DNA from: Marinobacterium iners
GTDB lineage: Bacteria > Pseudomonadota > Gammaproteobacteria > Pseudomonadales > Balneatricaceae
Direction of reading: 5' to 3'
Assembly (NCBI RefSeq): GCF_017310015.1
Contig: NZ_CP022297.1
Coordinates: forward strand, 2,418,001 to 2,482,000
DNA: 64,000 nucleotides
The notes below the pieces were generated by a model. That model had not been told where the DNA came from, ran no database searches, and saw nothing but the letters and a program-made list of their open reading frames with translations. Of the stretch, positions 30,733 to 40,940 are shown one piece after another. Within the stretch, counting starts at the first letter, position 1. Each line of letters opens with the position of its first letter. A program made the position numbers and the translations under genes.

Positions 30733-32916
30733 ATGTTTTCTCCACTGAGTGTCATTCTGGTTGTTGTTGTCTACATCGCGTTCCTGTTTGGTCTGGCTCA
30801 GTGGGGTGAGCAGCGCACACGACGCGGCCAGCCGTTTAACTCGGCTACCCTGTATGCCCTGTCTATGGGAGTCTACTTCACCACCTGGACCTTCTACGGC
30901 AGTATCGGTTTTGCCACTCAGTCCGGCTTGTTGTATCTGGGTATTTATGTTGGCGCTTTACTGTCCATTTTCTTCTGGCAGATGACCCTGAGGCGCATGA
31001 TTGCGGTTAAGGAAACATTCCGTATCACCAGCATTGCCGACCTGATTTCGACTCGTTACCGACGCTCGCAACGGATCGCGGCGCTGGTAACCTTGATCGC
31101 CTTTCTCGGCCTGCTGCCCTACATCAGCCTGCAGCTTGAAGCGGTGGTGCGTTCTTTTCGCCTGATCACCATTGAAGAAGCCGATGGTATCCACTGGAGC
31201 TCTTCAGGGTTGCTGATCACCCTGATGATGGTGGTGTTTACCATTCTGTTCGGGGTACGCCGCCTGGACCCCACCGAACGGCACCAGGGAATGATTCTTG
31301 CGCTGGTGGCCGAATGCGTAGTCAAGCTGGTGGCCTTTTTGGTACTGGGCGGCTTCATTACCTGGTACTTTTTTGATGGTCCGGTGGATATGTATCAACA
31401 GATCCAGACCAACGGCTATCAACACCTGCTCGGGTTGGGAGGCGAAGATGCGGGTATCCAGTGGCTGACGCTGATCGTACTCAGCTTCGTTGGTGTGCAG
31501 CTGCTGCCACGTCAGTTCCATGTATCCGTGGTGGAGAATGTGTCACCCCGTCACCTGGGCCGTGCACGCTGGATGTTTCCGCTGTATACGGTTCTGATCA
31601 CGGCCTTCGTGATTCCGGTCGCCGCAGCCGGCATGATTCTGGGCCTGCCCGAAGCCCGCGCCGACTATTTCATGCTGATGGTTCCACAGGCATTGGGCCA
31701 ACCGCTTCTGGCATTACTTGCCTTTGTTGGCGGCTTTTCAGCCGCCAGCGGCATGGTCATTATCACAACCATGACACTCTCAACCATGGTCTCCAACCAC
31801 CTGCTACTGCCGGTCTGCGAGAAGTTTGATAATCTGCGCTGGATGCGTACCTGGCTACTGCAGGTCCGCTGGGTACTCGTGGCACTGATTCTGTTTGGCA
31901 GCTTTGGTCTGGCACGGCTACTCAGCGATACGCACATGCTGGTGGCTGTAGGCCTGATCTCATTTGTAGCCGCACTGCAGCTGGCACCGGCAACCCTCAT
32001 CGGTCTGTTCTGGTCTCGCGGCAACAGCATGGGGGCTTTTCTTGGCATGCTGGTCGGTTTTGCCCTCTGGGGATGGACATTGATCATCCCAGCCTGGGTG
32101 GAGGAAGGCTGGGTGTCAGCCAGTCTGCTCAATAACGGGCCTTTCGGGATTGAGTGGTTGCGACCGGAAATGCTGTTTGGCCTGGACCTGCCTCAGGTTC
32201 CTCATGCCGTATTCTGGTCTCTATTGGCCAACATCCTGTTTTATCTGCTGGGGTCCTGGTTCTACCACCCACAAAAACACGAACGCACACTGACTACCGA
32301 ATTCCTGTATACAACGCGAGCACTGCGCACTCAGGAAAAAACACGCCCTACCGGACTCAATGCGTATATCGAATTAGCCCCCAAATTGGTGGAGGCGGAA
32401 CAGTTACTCAAGCGCTACCTGGGTGAAGAGAAGGCGCAGCACAGCGTAAATCGTATCGCCGAAGACCTGCAGGTTTACGACAAGAGTCACATTTCGGTTG
32501 TGGAGTTGATGGAGTTCCACCGCATGCTGGAGCAGGTACTGGCAGGTTCAATTGGGGCTGCCAGCGCGCATACTGCCATTGAGGAAAGTATTCGCTATAC
32601 CGACCGGGAACGCTCGGACCTGACCGCCATTTACAGCCATATTGTAAACGAGTTGCAGGGGTCCTATCGTTTTCACCCGGACAAGGCGCACGAGCCACAA
32701 AATCACAGCTTTGAAGCATTGGATGATCTGCAGAACCAACTGGAACGGTTGCAGCTGAAGGTGGACCAGCAGAAGAATCAGGTTGAGCAGCTTGAAACGC
32801 GCCTGGAACAGCGTTACCAGGAGATATTCGATTATCGAGTGGAAGCGCAGCGCCTGCGTCATGAAAACGAGACGCTGCGTCAGCAGCTGCTGCAGAAACC
32901 CCAACAGGAGGGGTAG
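30733..32916 (+). CDS. Sodium:solute symporter-STAC protein without kinase
   Basis: Residues about 1-510 form the 12-13-helix SSS/SLC5 transporter fold seen at the N terminus of CbrA-type sensor kinases (TWTFYGSIGFAT near 50). A STAC domain follows (about 545-615), recognisable by LKRYLGEEKA and VLAGSIGAASAH. In CbrA-like proteins PAS, histidine-kinase and ATPase domains come next; here there is only a Gln/Glu/Leu coiled coil (about 645-720), and the protein ends at 727 with a normal stop. The open frame after it leads directly to the convergent mscS, leaving no room for a kinase. AGGAG precedes the ATG. It may be a transporter with a signalling-derived tail, or signal through a separate kinase. 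Confidence 0.8.
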   Translation: MFSPLSVILVVVVYIAFLFGLAQWGEQRTRRGQPFNSATLYALSMGVYFTTWTFYGSIGFATQSGLLYLGIYVGALLSIFFWQMTLRRMIAVKETFRITSIADLISTRYRRSQRIAALVTLIAFLGLLPYISLQLEAVVRSFRLITIEEADGIHWSSSGLLITLMMVVFTILFGVRRLDPTERHQGMILALVAECVVKLVAFLVLGGFITWYFFDGPVDMYQQIQTNGYQHLLGLGGEDAGIQWLTLIVLSFVGVQLLPRQFHVSVVENVSPRHLGRARWMFPLYTVLITAFVIPVAAAGMILGLPEARADYFMLMVPQALGQPLLALLAFVGGFSAASGMVIITTMTLSTMVSNHLLLPVCEKFDNLRWMRTWLLQVRWVLVALILFGSFGLARLLSDTHMLVAVGLISFVAALQLAPATLIGLFWSRGNSMGAFLGMLVGFALWGWTLIIPAWVEEGWVSASLLNNGPFGIEWLRPEMLFGLDLPQVPHAVFWSLLANILFYLLGSWFYHPQKHERTLTTEFLYTTRALRTQEKTRPTGLNAYIELAPKLVEAEQLLKRYLGEEKAQHSVNRIAEDLQVYDKSHISVVELMEFHRMLEQVLAGSIGAASAHTAIEESIRYTDRERSDLTAIYSHIVNELQGSYRFHPDKAHEPQNHSFEALDDLQNQLERLQLKVDQQKNQVEQLETRLEQRYQEIFDYRVEAQRLRHENETLRQQLLQKPQQEG

Positions 32917-32922
32917 GCAGGT

Positions 32923-33732
32923 TCAGTCGGCCGACTCTTCCCGATGGAAATGGACATCCATCTGCGGGAAGGGAATGCTGATTCCCTGACGGTCAAACTC
33001 CAGCTTTACCTTTTCTGTGGTATCCCAGAGCACCGGCCAGTAGTCGGCATTTTTGACCCAGGGACGCACGTTGAAGTTAACACTGCTGTCGGCCAGCGCC
33101 GCCACATTCACGACTGGCTCAGGCTCTTTCAGTACGCGCTCATCCTGAGCAAGAATATCAACCAGAATTTGCTTGGCTTTCAGCAGGTCATCGCCGTAGC
33201 CAATGCCGAATACCATATCCACGCGACGTGTCTCACGTGTGGAGTAGTTGGTAATGTTGTCAGCATAGATTTTGCCATTGGGGATAATGACTTCGCGGTT
33301 GTCGCCGGTACGAAAAACAGAGTTGAAAATAGTGATGTGCTCAACGATACCGGTCACGCCACCGGCTTCAACGAAATCACCAGCCTTGAACGGACGAAAC
33401 ACAATCAACATTACGCCTGCAGCAAAGTTCTTCAGCGAATCCTGCAGTGACAAACCAATGGCCAGACCAGCCGCACCGATCAAGGCGATCAGCGAGGTAG
33501 TATCAACACCCAGCTGACCCAGTGCAGCAATGATAACAAACAGCAGCAGTAGAGCATGCGCGATGGAACTGATGAAGTTGATCAGCATTACATCCATTTT
33601 GCTCTTGCGCAGCAGTCGCCCCACCACATTCATCAACAGTTTCACAACCAGACGACCCACAAAAAAGATCGCGATTGCCAGGGCGATATTGACCGCCCAA
33701 GGTAAAATATATTCCTGAGAAAAGGCTTCCAT
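32923..33732 (-). CDS. mscS: Small-conductance mechanosensitive channel MscS
   Basis: Three N-terminal helices (about residues 10-95) lead into the pore helix with Gly/Ala packing (LIGAAGLAIGLSLQDSLKN), then the beta domain (FRPFKAGDFVEAGGVTGIVE) and the C-terminal domain (NGKIYADNITNYSTRETRRVD). Length (269) is close to E. coli MscS. The channel opens under membrane tension in osmotic downshock. The ATG at 33732 has a strong GGGGAG ribosome-binding site; an upstream ATG would add 12 residues that are not conserved. It diverges from the SH3-domain gene. Confidence 0.93.
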   Translation of the reverse strand: MEAFSQEYILPWAVNIALAIAIFFVGRLVVKLLMNVVGRLLRKSKMDVMLINFISSIAHALLLLFVIIAALGQLGVDTTSLIALIGAAGLAIGLSLQDSLKNFAAGVMLIVFRPFKAGDFVEAGGVTGIVEHITIFNSVFRTGDNREVIIPNGKIYADNITNYSTRETRRVDMVFGIGYGDDLLKAKQILVDILAQDERVLKEPEPVVNVAALADSSVNFNVRPWVKNADYWPVLWDTTEKVKLEFDRQGISIPFPQMDVHFHREESAD

Positions 33733-33862
33733 TTGTGCTCCCCTTGAAAATTCAGGCACATTAATCATGTTTTGCTGCCGTTCATGTACGGGACAGCTCC
33801 TAAACGATAAAGTGTTTGTAGTGTAAAATCATGTTTTTGTTGATTACGCAGATGGGAAAACG

Positions 33863-34435
33863 ATGAGAAAAACAGCCCTGTTCACCGCCCTGCTCAGCTT
33901 CTCGTTACCGGTTCTGGCTGAGAAAGGACATATTGCCGACGATGTGTACGTTTTTTTCCACGGCGGCCCAAGCAATGAGTACCGTATTACCGGCCGGGTT
34001 AACAGTGGCGAGCCCGTGGAAATCCTGGGACGTAACAACGGTACCGGTTACGTTCAGATTCAAACAGAGAGTGGTCGTACCGGCTGGATGCCCGATCAGT
34101 TTGTAGCGACGGGGGACAGCAAGCTGATCGAACTGCCAAAACTGGAGCAGTCTCTGGAGCAAAGCAAGGCCACCATCAGCCAGCAGGCAAAGACCATTGA
34201 GCAGCTCAACACCAGCCTGAGCCAGCTGAAAAGCGAGAATGGGACCTATGATGATCAGATCAGAACACTCAACACCGAGATTCGGGACCTGCAGTCTCAG
34301 ATTGCAAACATGGATCAGAGCAACCTGATGCGTTGGCTGACCTATGGAGGCCTGATCGCCTTTGGCGGCGTCATCCTGGGACTGGTGATGCCCTATATGC
34401 CGCGCAAGCGCAAACGCCGCGACGACTGGTTCTAG
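33863..34435 (+). CDS. SH3-domain periplasmic protein, YgiM-like
   Basis: A signal peptide (about 1-19, ending VLA) is followed by a bacterial SH3 domain (about 22-90, with VFFHGGPSNEYRITGRV and GWMPDQFV), a coiled coil (about 100-155), a C-terminal membrane helix (about 160-178) and a basic tail KRKRRDD. This is the layout of the YgiM/TIGR04211 family of anchored SH3 proteins, whose function in the envelope is not well known. The gene tail overlaps the next convergent gene by four bases. Confidence 0.88.
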   Translation: MRKTALFTALLSFSLPVLAEKGHIADDVYVFFHGGPSNEYRITGRVNSGEPVEILGRNNGTGYVQIQTESGRTGWMPDQFVATGDSKLIELPKLEQSLEQSKATISQQAKTIEQLNTSLSQLKSENGTYDDQIRTLNTEIRDLQSQIANMDQSNLMRWLTYGGLIAFGGVILGLVMPYMPRKRKRRDDWF

Positions 34436-34638
34436 GCGCTGACACGCCCCAGAGACGGAGGCAGGGGTTCCAGTTCGGCAAACCCTTCGCCTCTGGCCCA
34501 ATAATGGCGCCCCTGCTCTACCCTGATCACCCCTTCAAAGCGCTGCTGCAGGTATTCGACCGCCTCTTCCAGCGTATCAATATCACAGAGTATTACGCCG
34601 CCGCGCTCGTTGTCGGTGGCAAAAATATAGCTTTTCAC
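34432..34638 (-). CDS. Small hypothetical protein (68 aa)
   Basis: The protein begins MKSYIFATDNERGGVILCDI and has the look of a compact alpha/beta domain, with a helix at about 23-34 and a HYWARGEG turn. Codon use matches the chromosome, and its position between two conserved genes with an overlapping tail supports a real gene. I do not recognise the family. Confidence 0.6.
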   Translation of the reverse strand: MKSYIFATDNERGGVILCDIDTLEEAVEYLQQRFEGVIRVEQGRHYWARGEGFAELEPLPPSLGRVSA

Positions 34639-34672
34639 GCATTCACTCCCGCTGAAGTCTCAGGCCATCGCC

Positions 34673-37219
34673 TCATAACTGAGCCGAATCATCCGGTGAA
34701 AGGAGAGCATTGGCCTGATAGTGTTCAGCCCACTTCACCAGCTCCTCCGCCCGCATCGGCCGGGCAATATGGTACCCCTGCGCCTGATCACAGCCAAGCT
34801 CATGCAGCACCCGCAGATCCTGCTCGTTCTCGATACCTTCCGCCACAACTATCAGCTCCATCGCATGACTCATATCGATCATGGCCTGTACCAGCCGCGC
34901 GTCAGTACTGCCTGCCTGTACTCCACTGACGAAACTGCGATCAATCTTGAGCATATCGAGTGACATCTGGCGGATATAACTGAGGCTGGAGTAACCGGTA
35001 CCGAAATCATCAATGGCGATACGCACGCCTTGATTGCGCAAGCGGCAGATTTCATGCTCGGTGCGCTCGGCACTGTGCAGAAAACTGGTTTCAGTCAGCT
35101 CCACCACAAACTGATCGGCCGGTAACCGGTAGGTCTGCAGTGCCCTGAGGACCTGATCCGCCACTTCAGTACGCTGAAACTGACGAGCAGAGAAGTTAAC
35201 CGACATTTTCAGTACCAGGCCCTGAGCCAACCAGTCAGCCGCATCCCGTACAGACTGATCCAGCACCCAGGCACCAATTGATTCAATCAGGCCGGTATCT
35301 TCGGCCACCGGGATAAAATCATCCGGCGCTACGCGTCCCAGTTCCGGGCTGTCCCAGCGAATCAGGGCTTCGACACCCAGCAGAGTGCCACTTCGAAGAC
35401 AGACCTGTGGTTGATACACCAGGGTGAACTCTTCACGCTCCAGGGCCTGATGCAAGAAACTGTTAATACGATAACGACTCAGCGTCTGCTCGTGCAGAGC
35501 GGGCGAAAAGAAGCAGATATTGTTGCGGCCCCGCTCCTTGGAGTGCTCCAGCGCCACCTCGGCAGCTCGCACCAGTTCTCCCGGCTCATCGGCATCAGTC
35601 GGAAAGACCGCCACACCCATGCTGCCACGTACACGCACTTCACGATCATCAATCAGGATCGGCAGTGACAATGCCCTGCTTATCCGGTCAAGACAGGCCG
35701 TGATGCAGGTCTCATCCCTGATCTCTGTCAGCATAATATAAAACTCGTCCCCGGACGGTCTCGCCGCGGTGCCGCACTCCTGCAGCGCAGACTCGATCCT
35801 CTCGGCAATCTGCTTCAGCACCTGGTCGCCACCACTGTGGCCAAAGCGATCATTAATCTGCTTGAACATATCCAGATCCAGCGCCAGAAGCGCCAACGAT
35901 CGCTGCTGCTCGCGGGCAAAACCCAGCGCCATCTGCAGCCGGTCATGAAAAAGCCGACGGTTGGCCAACCCTGTCACACTGTCAAACCAAGACAGCTGCT
36001 GCATGCGTGCTTCCGAGCGCTTGGCTTCGGTCAAGTCATGAAATATGGCGGCATACTGTGTAATCTGGCCGTCGTCATTCTCGATGGCGGTAATGCTGAG
36101 CCATTCAGGATAAATACTGCCATCCTTGCGACGGTTCCAGATCTCCCCTTGCCAGCGCCCTTCTTGCTCCAGAGTCTGCCAAAGCTGACGGTAGAACTGA
36201 CGATCATGACGCCCTGAACTGAGCATGCTGGGGTTACGCCCCAGCGCTTCCCAGGCTTCATAACCGGTGATGGCGGTAAACGCCGGGTTAACGCTCTGAA
36301 TATGACCCGTGCCATCCGTGATCACAATCCCCTCGCGGGATGCATTAATCACCCGTTCAATCAGGCGCAGGTTATGCTGAGACTGTTGCAGGGCACGGCT
36401 CTTGTCATGCAGCAGCTCTCGCAGCCGATAGATGTAGTCCAGCTCGACACTGCGCAGTATATCGCCATAGGAGGCCAGGCCAATCACTGTCTCGTTGTGA
36501 TCCTTGACGCCGATATGACGGCAGTTGTGCTCTCGAAAATAGCGCCGCACATTATAAAGGCTCAGGCGGCTGTCAACGGATATCAAGCTTGGCAGTGCCA
36601 GGCCAGCCAGCGGCTGATCCAGGTCGACCGCTTCGGCCAGCAGATGAATGACATCGGTTTCAGTCATGATCTGCCAGCCTTGAGCATCATCACCTACCAG
36701 CATGGCGGTATAATTCACGCTGCGCAGGCGCTCGATTGCCCGCCTCAAGCTGCAATCCGGGGACAGTCTGAGTACATTGAAGTTGGTAATTTCTTCCAAC
36801 GATTTGAGAAACAGGTCGTGCTCCAGCCCTTGACTGTTAACGACATCACTCTGGCTGACAATACCAACCCATTGACCGGCCATCCCGACAACAACTGCAT
36901 GGGCTGCACTTTGACTGATGAACTCAAGCCCCAACTCATCCACGCTCAGATTGGCATCCACCTGCAGTACCGGTGCCAGCATACTGGCTTCAATCAGGGT
37001 ATTGCTGGAGCCCTGCTGCAACACCAGCTGCATCGCTCTGCTACGGGTCAAGAGCCCCACCGGACGGGCACCATCTTCCACCAACACTGAGCCAATATGG
37101 TGCTGCGCCATCAGGGTTACCGCCTGCGACAGGGGGGCACCGAGTTCGATGCTGATAATTTCAGCCTGGCAGATTGCTGCAACCTTCATTGCCGGCAGAT
37201 GTCGGAGATGTGTATTCAT
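34673..37219 (-). CDS. CBS-PAS-GGDEF-EAL cyclic-di-GMP protein
   Basis: The N-terminal 275 residues contain four CBS-like repeats (two Bateman modules), for example HHIGSVLVEDGARPVGLLT. A PAS domain follows (about 295-410, VITDGTGHIQSVNPAF), then a GGDEF domain with signature SGDEF (about 420-580, first Gly replaced by Ser, which is still compatible with activity) and an EAL domain with EALIRW and DDFGTGYSSL (about 595-840). It should make and/or degrade cyclic di-GMP in response to adenine nucleotides or SAM bound by CBS domains. The start is uncertain: ATG 37219 lacks a clear ribosome-binding site. Confidence 0.9.
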   Translation of the reverse strand: MNTHLRHLPAMKVAAICQAEIISIELGAPLSQAVTLMAQHHIGSVLVEDGARPVGLLTRSRAMQLVLQQGSSNTLIEASMLAPVLQVDANLSVDELGLEFISQSAAHAVVVGMAGQWVGIVSQSDVVNSQGLEHDLFLKSLEEITNFNVLRLSPDCSLRRAIERLRSVNYTAMLVGDDAQGWQIMTETDVIHLLAEAVDLDQPLAGLALPSLISVDSRLSLYNVRRYFREHNCRHIGVKDHNETVIGLASYGDILRSVELDYIYRLRELLHDKSRALQQSQHNLRLIERVINASREGIVITDGTGHIQSVNPAFTAITGYEAWEALGRNPSMLSSGRHDRQFYRQLWQTLEQEGRWQGEIWNRRKDGSIYPEWLSITAIENDDGQITQYAAIFHDLTEAKRSEARMQQLSWFDSVTGLANRRLFHDRLQMALGFAREQQRSLALLALDLDMFKQINDRFGHSGGDQVLKQIAERIESALQECGTAARPSGDEFYIMLTEIRDETCITACLDRISRALSLPILIDDREVRVRGSMGVAVFPTDADEPGELVRAAEVALEHSKERGRNNICFFSPALHEQTLSRYRINSFLHQALEREEFTLVYQPQVCLRSGTLLGVEALIRWDSPELGRVAPDDFIPVAEDTGLIESIGAWVLDQSVRDAADWLAQGLVLKMSVNFSARQFQRTEVADQVLRALQTYRLPADQFVVELTETSFLHSAERTEHEICRLRNQGVRIAIDDFGTGYSSLSYIRQMSLDMLKIDRSFVSGVQAGSTDARLVQAMIDMSHAMELIVVAEGIENEQDLRVLHELGCDQAQGYHIARPMRAEELVKWAEHYQANALLSPDDSAQL

Positions 37220-37386
37220 GATCTGCAAGATTACCACACTTCGCAATTTGCGCTAATTGTAGTCTATCAGTGACAGATTTTTGATTCGCATCAAAGCATT
37301 GCTCTGCTGTCACAGCTGTGACAGCATCCATGCATTACCTGCCGATTGCCGGATTCATTGTCGGAACCTTTTTCGGAACTGCGACC

Positions 37387-39702
37387 ATGCAACAACCCTC
37401 TCTGAGCGCCCTGACCGCTATTGTTGAACAGATTGCGCGTACCGGCGATCCTGAAGCAATGATGAGTACCATCGTCCAACGCCTGTGTCAGCTGATGCAC
37501 GTTGATGTATGCAGCCTTTACCTGTGCACACCGGATCAGGAGCATCTGATCCTGGCCGCGACCGAAGGTCTGTCCAGAGAAGCTGTTGGCAAGGCCCGAC
37601 TGAAGCTTGACGAGGGACTGGTAGGGCATATAGCCGCCTCACTAAGCACTCTCAATCTTGGCGATGCGCCGGCGGATGATCGCTTCGTGTTCATTCCGGA
37701 AACCCACGAAATGCCGTACCACCGCTTTCTTGGCGTACCACTGATCCATCTGCGCCGTCTGGTGGGTGTACTGGTGGTGCAGGGGCGCGAGCGTGAACCT
37801 TTTTCCCAAGAGGTTGAGGCCTTCCTGATTACCATCGCTTCCCAGCTGGCCGGCAGCTTGCATGCCCTGCAAAGTCGGGGGGACTGGTACGAGCAACGCC
37901 CGCGCAGCAATCGCGGCGTGTACCGTCGCCATGTCGGTCTGAAGGGAGCCACGGGGCTCGGCCTTGGACGGCTCTGGCTCGTAAAACCACACATGTCGCT
38001 CGATCAGGTTCAGCCCGGGATCAACAGTGATCCGGTGCAGGAGCGCGACGAGTTGCTGGCGGCCATCTCCATGGTCAGTGACGAGCTTGAGTCCGGTTCA
38101 GGCCATCTTGGCAGCCACCTGCCCAGCGATGTACACGCGCTGTTCAGCGTCTATCAAATGATGCTGCACAGTCCGGAGCTGACCCAGCAGACACTGGCAC
38201 TGATTGAGGCCGGCGACAGTGCGGCCTGGGCATTGCGTCAGACAATCGAGCAAATGGCTGATCAGTTTCACCAGTCGGAAGACCCCTACCTGCGCGCCCG
38301 TGGTGAGGATATCGCCAACATCGGCCAGCGGGTACTGAACCAGCTTTTATCGCGCGAACGCCCCGTCATCGAAACCCCGGATGAAGAGCTGGTCCTGGCC
38401 GGCGAGCTGGTCAGTATCGCCGACCTGGCTGACTTTCCACTGCAACAGATTCGCGGCATTCTGTGCACTCAAGGATCTACCCTGTCCCATACCGCCATTG
38501 TCGCCAATGCGCTGGGGATTCCTGCAGTGATGGGGCTGGAGCAACTTGAACCGGAGCACCACCGTGGCGCTCGCGTAATTGTTGATGGCAACCGGGCAGA
38601 AGCCGTACTTAATCCGCCACCACCGCTGTTGGCTGAATACAAGCGGATGATCGCGGAAGAAAAACGTTTTATGGAAGGGCTCGAGAAGCTGCGCGATGAG
38701 CCCGCCGTAACCCAGGATGGCTTCCGCGTAACCCTGCTGACGAACACCGGTCTGCTGGCAGATGCCACTCCCGGTCTTCAGCGCGGCGCTGAAGGGGTTG
38801 GTCTGTACCGGTCGGAAATTCCGTTCATGATTCATGACAGCTTTCCTACCGAGCAGGAGCAGTTCACCCTGTACCAGAAGGTGCTGAAGGCCTATGCGCC
38901 TAGGCCCGTTACAATGCGTACGCTGGATATCGGTGGCGACAAGCAGCTGCCCTATTTCGACATCAGCGAGAGTAACCCCTATTTAGGCTGGCGTGGCATC
39001 CGCTTTACGCTGGACAATGCCCAACTGTTGATCAGTCAGGTGCGTGCCATGCTGAGGGCCAATGTCGACACCGACAATCTGAAGCTGTTGGTGCCGATGG
39101 TTGGACGGGTGGACGAGATGCAGGCGTTTCGCCAATATGTGGAGAAGGCGGTCGATTCACTGCTGCGCGAAGGACATCAGGTAAAAGTGCCACCGATCGG
39201 CATGATGATCGAAGTGCCCTCCTCCATGTTGCTGCTGTCAAAGCTGGCCCCCTACATCGATTACGTTTCGATCGGCTCCAACGACCTGACACAGTATCTG
39301 CTGGCGGTAGACCGTAACAACCCGCGCGTCTCGGCGCTGTTTGACCATCTTCACCCGGCGGTACTGGTGGCCCTGGAATATATTCTGCAGCAATGCAAGG
39401 CCCTGTCACTGCCGGTGTCAATCTGTGGCGAGATGGCTTCAGACCCGGCAGCAGTACTGGTACTGACTGCCATGGGCTATGACTGCCTGAGCCTCAGTGC
39501 CTACAACATTCCCCGTATCAAACTGCTTATCCGCTCGATCAACCGGGACGAGCTGCTGCCGGTACTGGAGCAGGCCAGAGCCTGCAACAGTGAAGCCGAG
39601 GTACGTGCACTGTTGCTGCCTGTACTTGAGCAGTATGGCTGGGGACGTGAGCCACGCCCGCATCTGAACGACCCTGACAACGCCGAAGCGGGCTACCAAT
39701 AA
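37387..39702 (+). CDS. ptsP: PEP-protein phosphotransferase PtsP (enzyme I-Ntr)
   Basis: An N-terminal GAF domain (about residues 5-160, LDEGLVGHIA and FLGVPLIHLRRLVGVLVVQ) is followed by the enzyme I parts: the phospho-His domain with TLSHTAIVANALGIP near 370, and the PEP-binding barrel with GAEGVGLYRSEIPF near 465 and SIGSNDLTQYLLAVDRN near 630. PtsP phosphorylates NPr in the nitrogen PTS, which senses nitrogen and carbon status. Length (771) is normal. The ATG at 37387 matches the family N terminus (SLSALTAIVEQIA); the earlier GTG at 37318 would add an unrelated hydrophobic stretch. Confidence 0.94.
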   Translation: MQQPSLSALTAIVEQIARTGDPEAMMSTIVQRLCQLMHVDVCSLYLCTPDQEHLILAATEGLSREAVGKARLKLDEGLVGHIAASLSTLNLGDAPADDRFVFIPETHEMPYHRFLGVPLIHLRRLVGVLVVQGREREPFSQEVEAFLITIASQLAGSLHALQSRGDWYEQRPRSNRGVYRRHVGLKGATGLGLGRLWLVKPHMSLDQVQPGINSDPVQERDELLAAISMVSDELESGSGHLGSHLPSDVHALFSVYQMMLHSPELTQQTLALIEAGDSAAWALRQTIEQMADQFHQSEDPYLRARGEDIANIGQRVLNQLLSRERPVIETPDEELVLAGELVSIADLADFPLQQIRGILCTQGSTLSHTAIVANALGIPAVMGLEQLEPEHHRGARVIVDGNRAEAVLNPPPPLLAEYKRMIAEEKRFMEGLEKLRDEPAVTQDGFRVTLLTNTGLLADATPGLQRGAEGVGLYRSEIPFMIHDSFPTEQEQFTLYQKVLKAYAPRPVTMRTLDIGGDKQLPYFDISESNPYLGWRGIRFTLDNAQLLISQVRAMLRANVDTDNLKLLVPMVGRVDEMQAFRQYVEKAVDSLLREGHQVKVPPIGMMIEVPSSMLLLSKLAPYIDYVSIGSNDLTQYLLAVDRNNPRVSALFDHLHPAVLVALEYILQQCKALSLPVSICGEMASDPAAVLVLTAMGYDCLSLSAYNIPRIKLLIRSINRDELLPVLEQARACNSEAEVRALLLPVLEQYGWGREPRPHLNDPDNAEAGYQ

Positions 39703-39706
39703 CAGA

Positions 39707-40612
39707 TTAGAAGTTACCAAGGCGGATACAGAGGAAGTTGTAGATCTCGTTCACCACATCCACCTCGCAGCAGCTCTCCACACCTTCAAAGCCGGGGGAT
39801 GAATTGGCTTCACACACCTTGTAGTGATCGCCGGCAAACAGCAGATCCACCCCCGCGATCTCCAGGCCCAGTACTCTGGCGGTTTCGATCGCCAGCCATT
39901 CGATTTCGGGAGTCATCGGATAGGGCCGAACCGAGGCCCCACGGGAGAAGTTGGCCTTGAAGCTGCCCTCTTCCGCCACCCGCTCCATGCAGGCCACAGC
40001 TCGCCCCCCGATCACAATCACGCGCAGGTCTCGGCCACGACTGTCGGCGATGAACTCCTGCAGAATGATGTTGGCTTTGGGGTTGGTCAGCTCCACCATC
40101 TGCATCAGGTCTTCAAAATGGTTCAGGGTTTCGCACAGGAACACGCCGCTGCCCTGAGAGCCGGAAAGCGTTTTTACCACCACCGGAAAACCGATCTGTT
40201 TTTTCACCAGTTCCGGGTTGACTGGAAACTTAACCAGCATGGTTTTGGGTACCGGTAGCCCGTTCTGAGCCAGAATCTGGTGACTGTAGAGTTTGTCCTT
40301 GACCGTATCGATGCTTTCGGCCGAATTGAAACTGTGTACCCCAAGGCGCTCCAGGTGACGAATGACCGCCAGCGCAAAGTAATTGGTGCCTGCCCCCATG
40401 CGAGGCAGAAAGAAATCCGGCAGCGGGGTGGACTCGCCGTTGATCATTACGCTGTTGCGATCATCACGGGTGACCGTAAGGTCGAAGTCCTCGGGCTGAT
40501 ACACGCGGATATCGATGCCGTGCGAAGGCGCACGCGCAACCAGTCGCTCAAGTTCGTAGGTTTCCTGTTTGACCAGGGTGCTGTCCGATTTGTAAAGAAT
40601 CCAGCCAAGCAT
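39707..40612 (-). CDS. RimK-family ATP-grasp ligase
   Basis: The 301-residue protein has the RimK layout: an N-terminal Rossmann-like part with PRMGAGTNYFALAVIRHLE, then the ATP-grasp domain (about 105-290) with FPVVVKTLSGSQGSGVFLCE and the metal-binding EIAGVDLLF…KVCEANSSPG segment. RimK enzymes join amino acids, usually glutamate, to protein C termini or small molecules. It is not next to the usual rimK partners but diverges from a glutathione-synthetase-like ligase and a DUF1704 fusion, suggesting a joint pathway. Its stop lies four bases from the ptsP stop. Substrate unknown. Confidence 0.85.
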   Translation of the reverse strand: MLGWILYKSDSTLVKQETYELERLVARAPSHGIDIRVYQPEDFDLTVTRDDRNSVMINGESTPLPDFFLPRMGAGTNYFALAVIRHLERLGVHSFNSAESIDTVKDKLYSHQILAQNGLPVPKTMLVKFPVNPELVKKQIGFPVVVKTLSGSQGSGVFLCETLNHFEDLMQMVELTNPKANIILQEFIADSRGRDLRVIVIGGRAVACMERVAEEGSFKANFSRGASVRPYPMTPEIEWLAIETARVLGLEIAGVDLLFAGDHYKVCEANSSPGFEGVESCCEVDVVNEIYNFLCIRLGNF

Positions 40613-40940
40613 CTGTCGGGGCTACTCCGAAGGGTGTGAGCGGCGATATTAAGCCCGCCACATGAGCTGTACCAGAGTCTAGGCCAAAAAGTTTTACACC
40701 GCCTGCCACAACATGAACACAGCACACTATACTCAGGCGAATAGATGAAAAAAATCCATGTTTCACCGGGTAAAAAGTGTTGTGTCAAACGGCGATATGG
40801 CGTCCAATGCGCGCACTTGTCGCACGCTGTCCAGACCTGTACAGCGGCCCTTTTTTACCCCCTATATCTGACACACTGACAGCTTCCTGATTCCGGCAGA
40901 TGTGCTGCCCGGTACGTCTGTCTGTCTGCAGGAGAAAGAC
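40613..40940. other. 328-base divergent spacer between two ATP-grasp genes
   Basis: I see no convincing gene. A 44-codon frame beginning at 40744 has no good ribosome-binding site. TATACT lies at 40728-40733 but without a matching -35. GGAGAAAGAC directly precedes the ATG at 40941. No clear operator was found. Confidence 0.4.

Noticed and set aside
40744..40878. 44-codon frame with several Cys between the two ATP-grasp genes
   Set aside because: No convincing ribosome-binding site and no recognisable family; noted only as part of the spacer.
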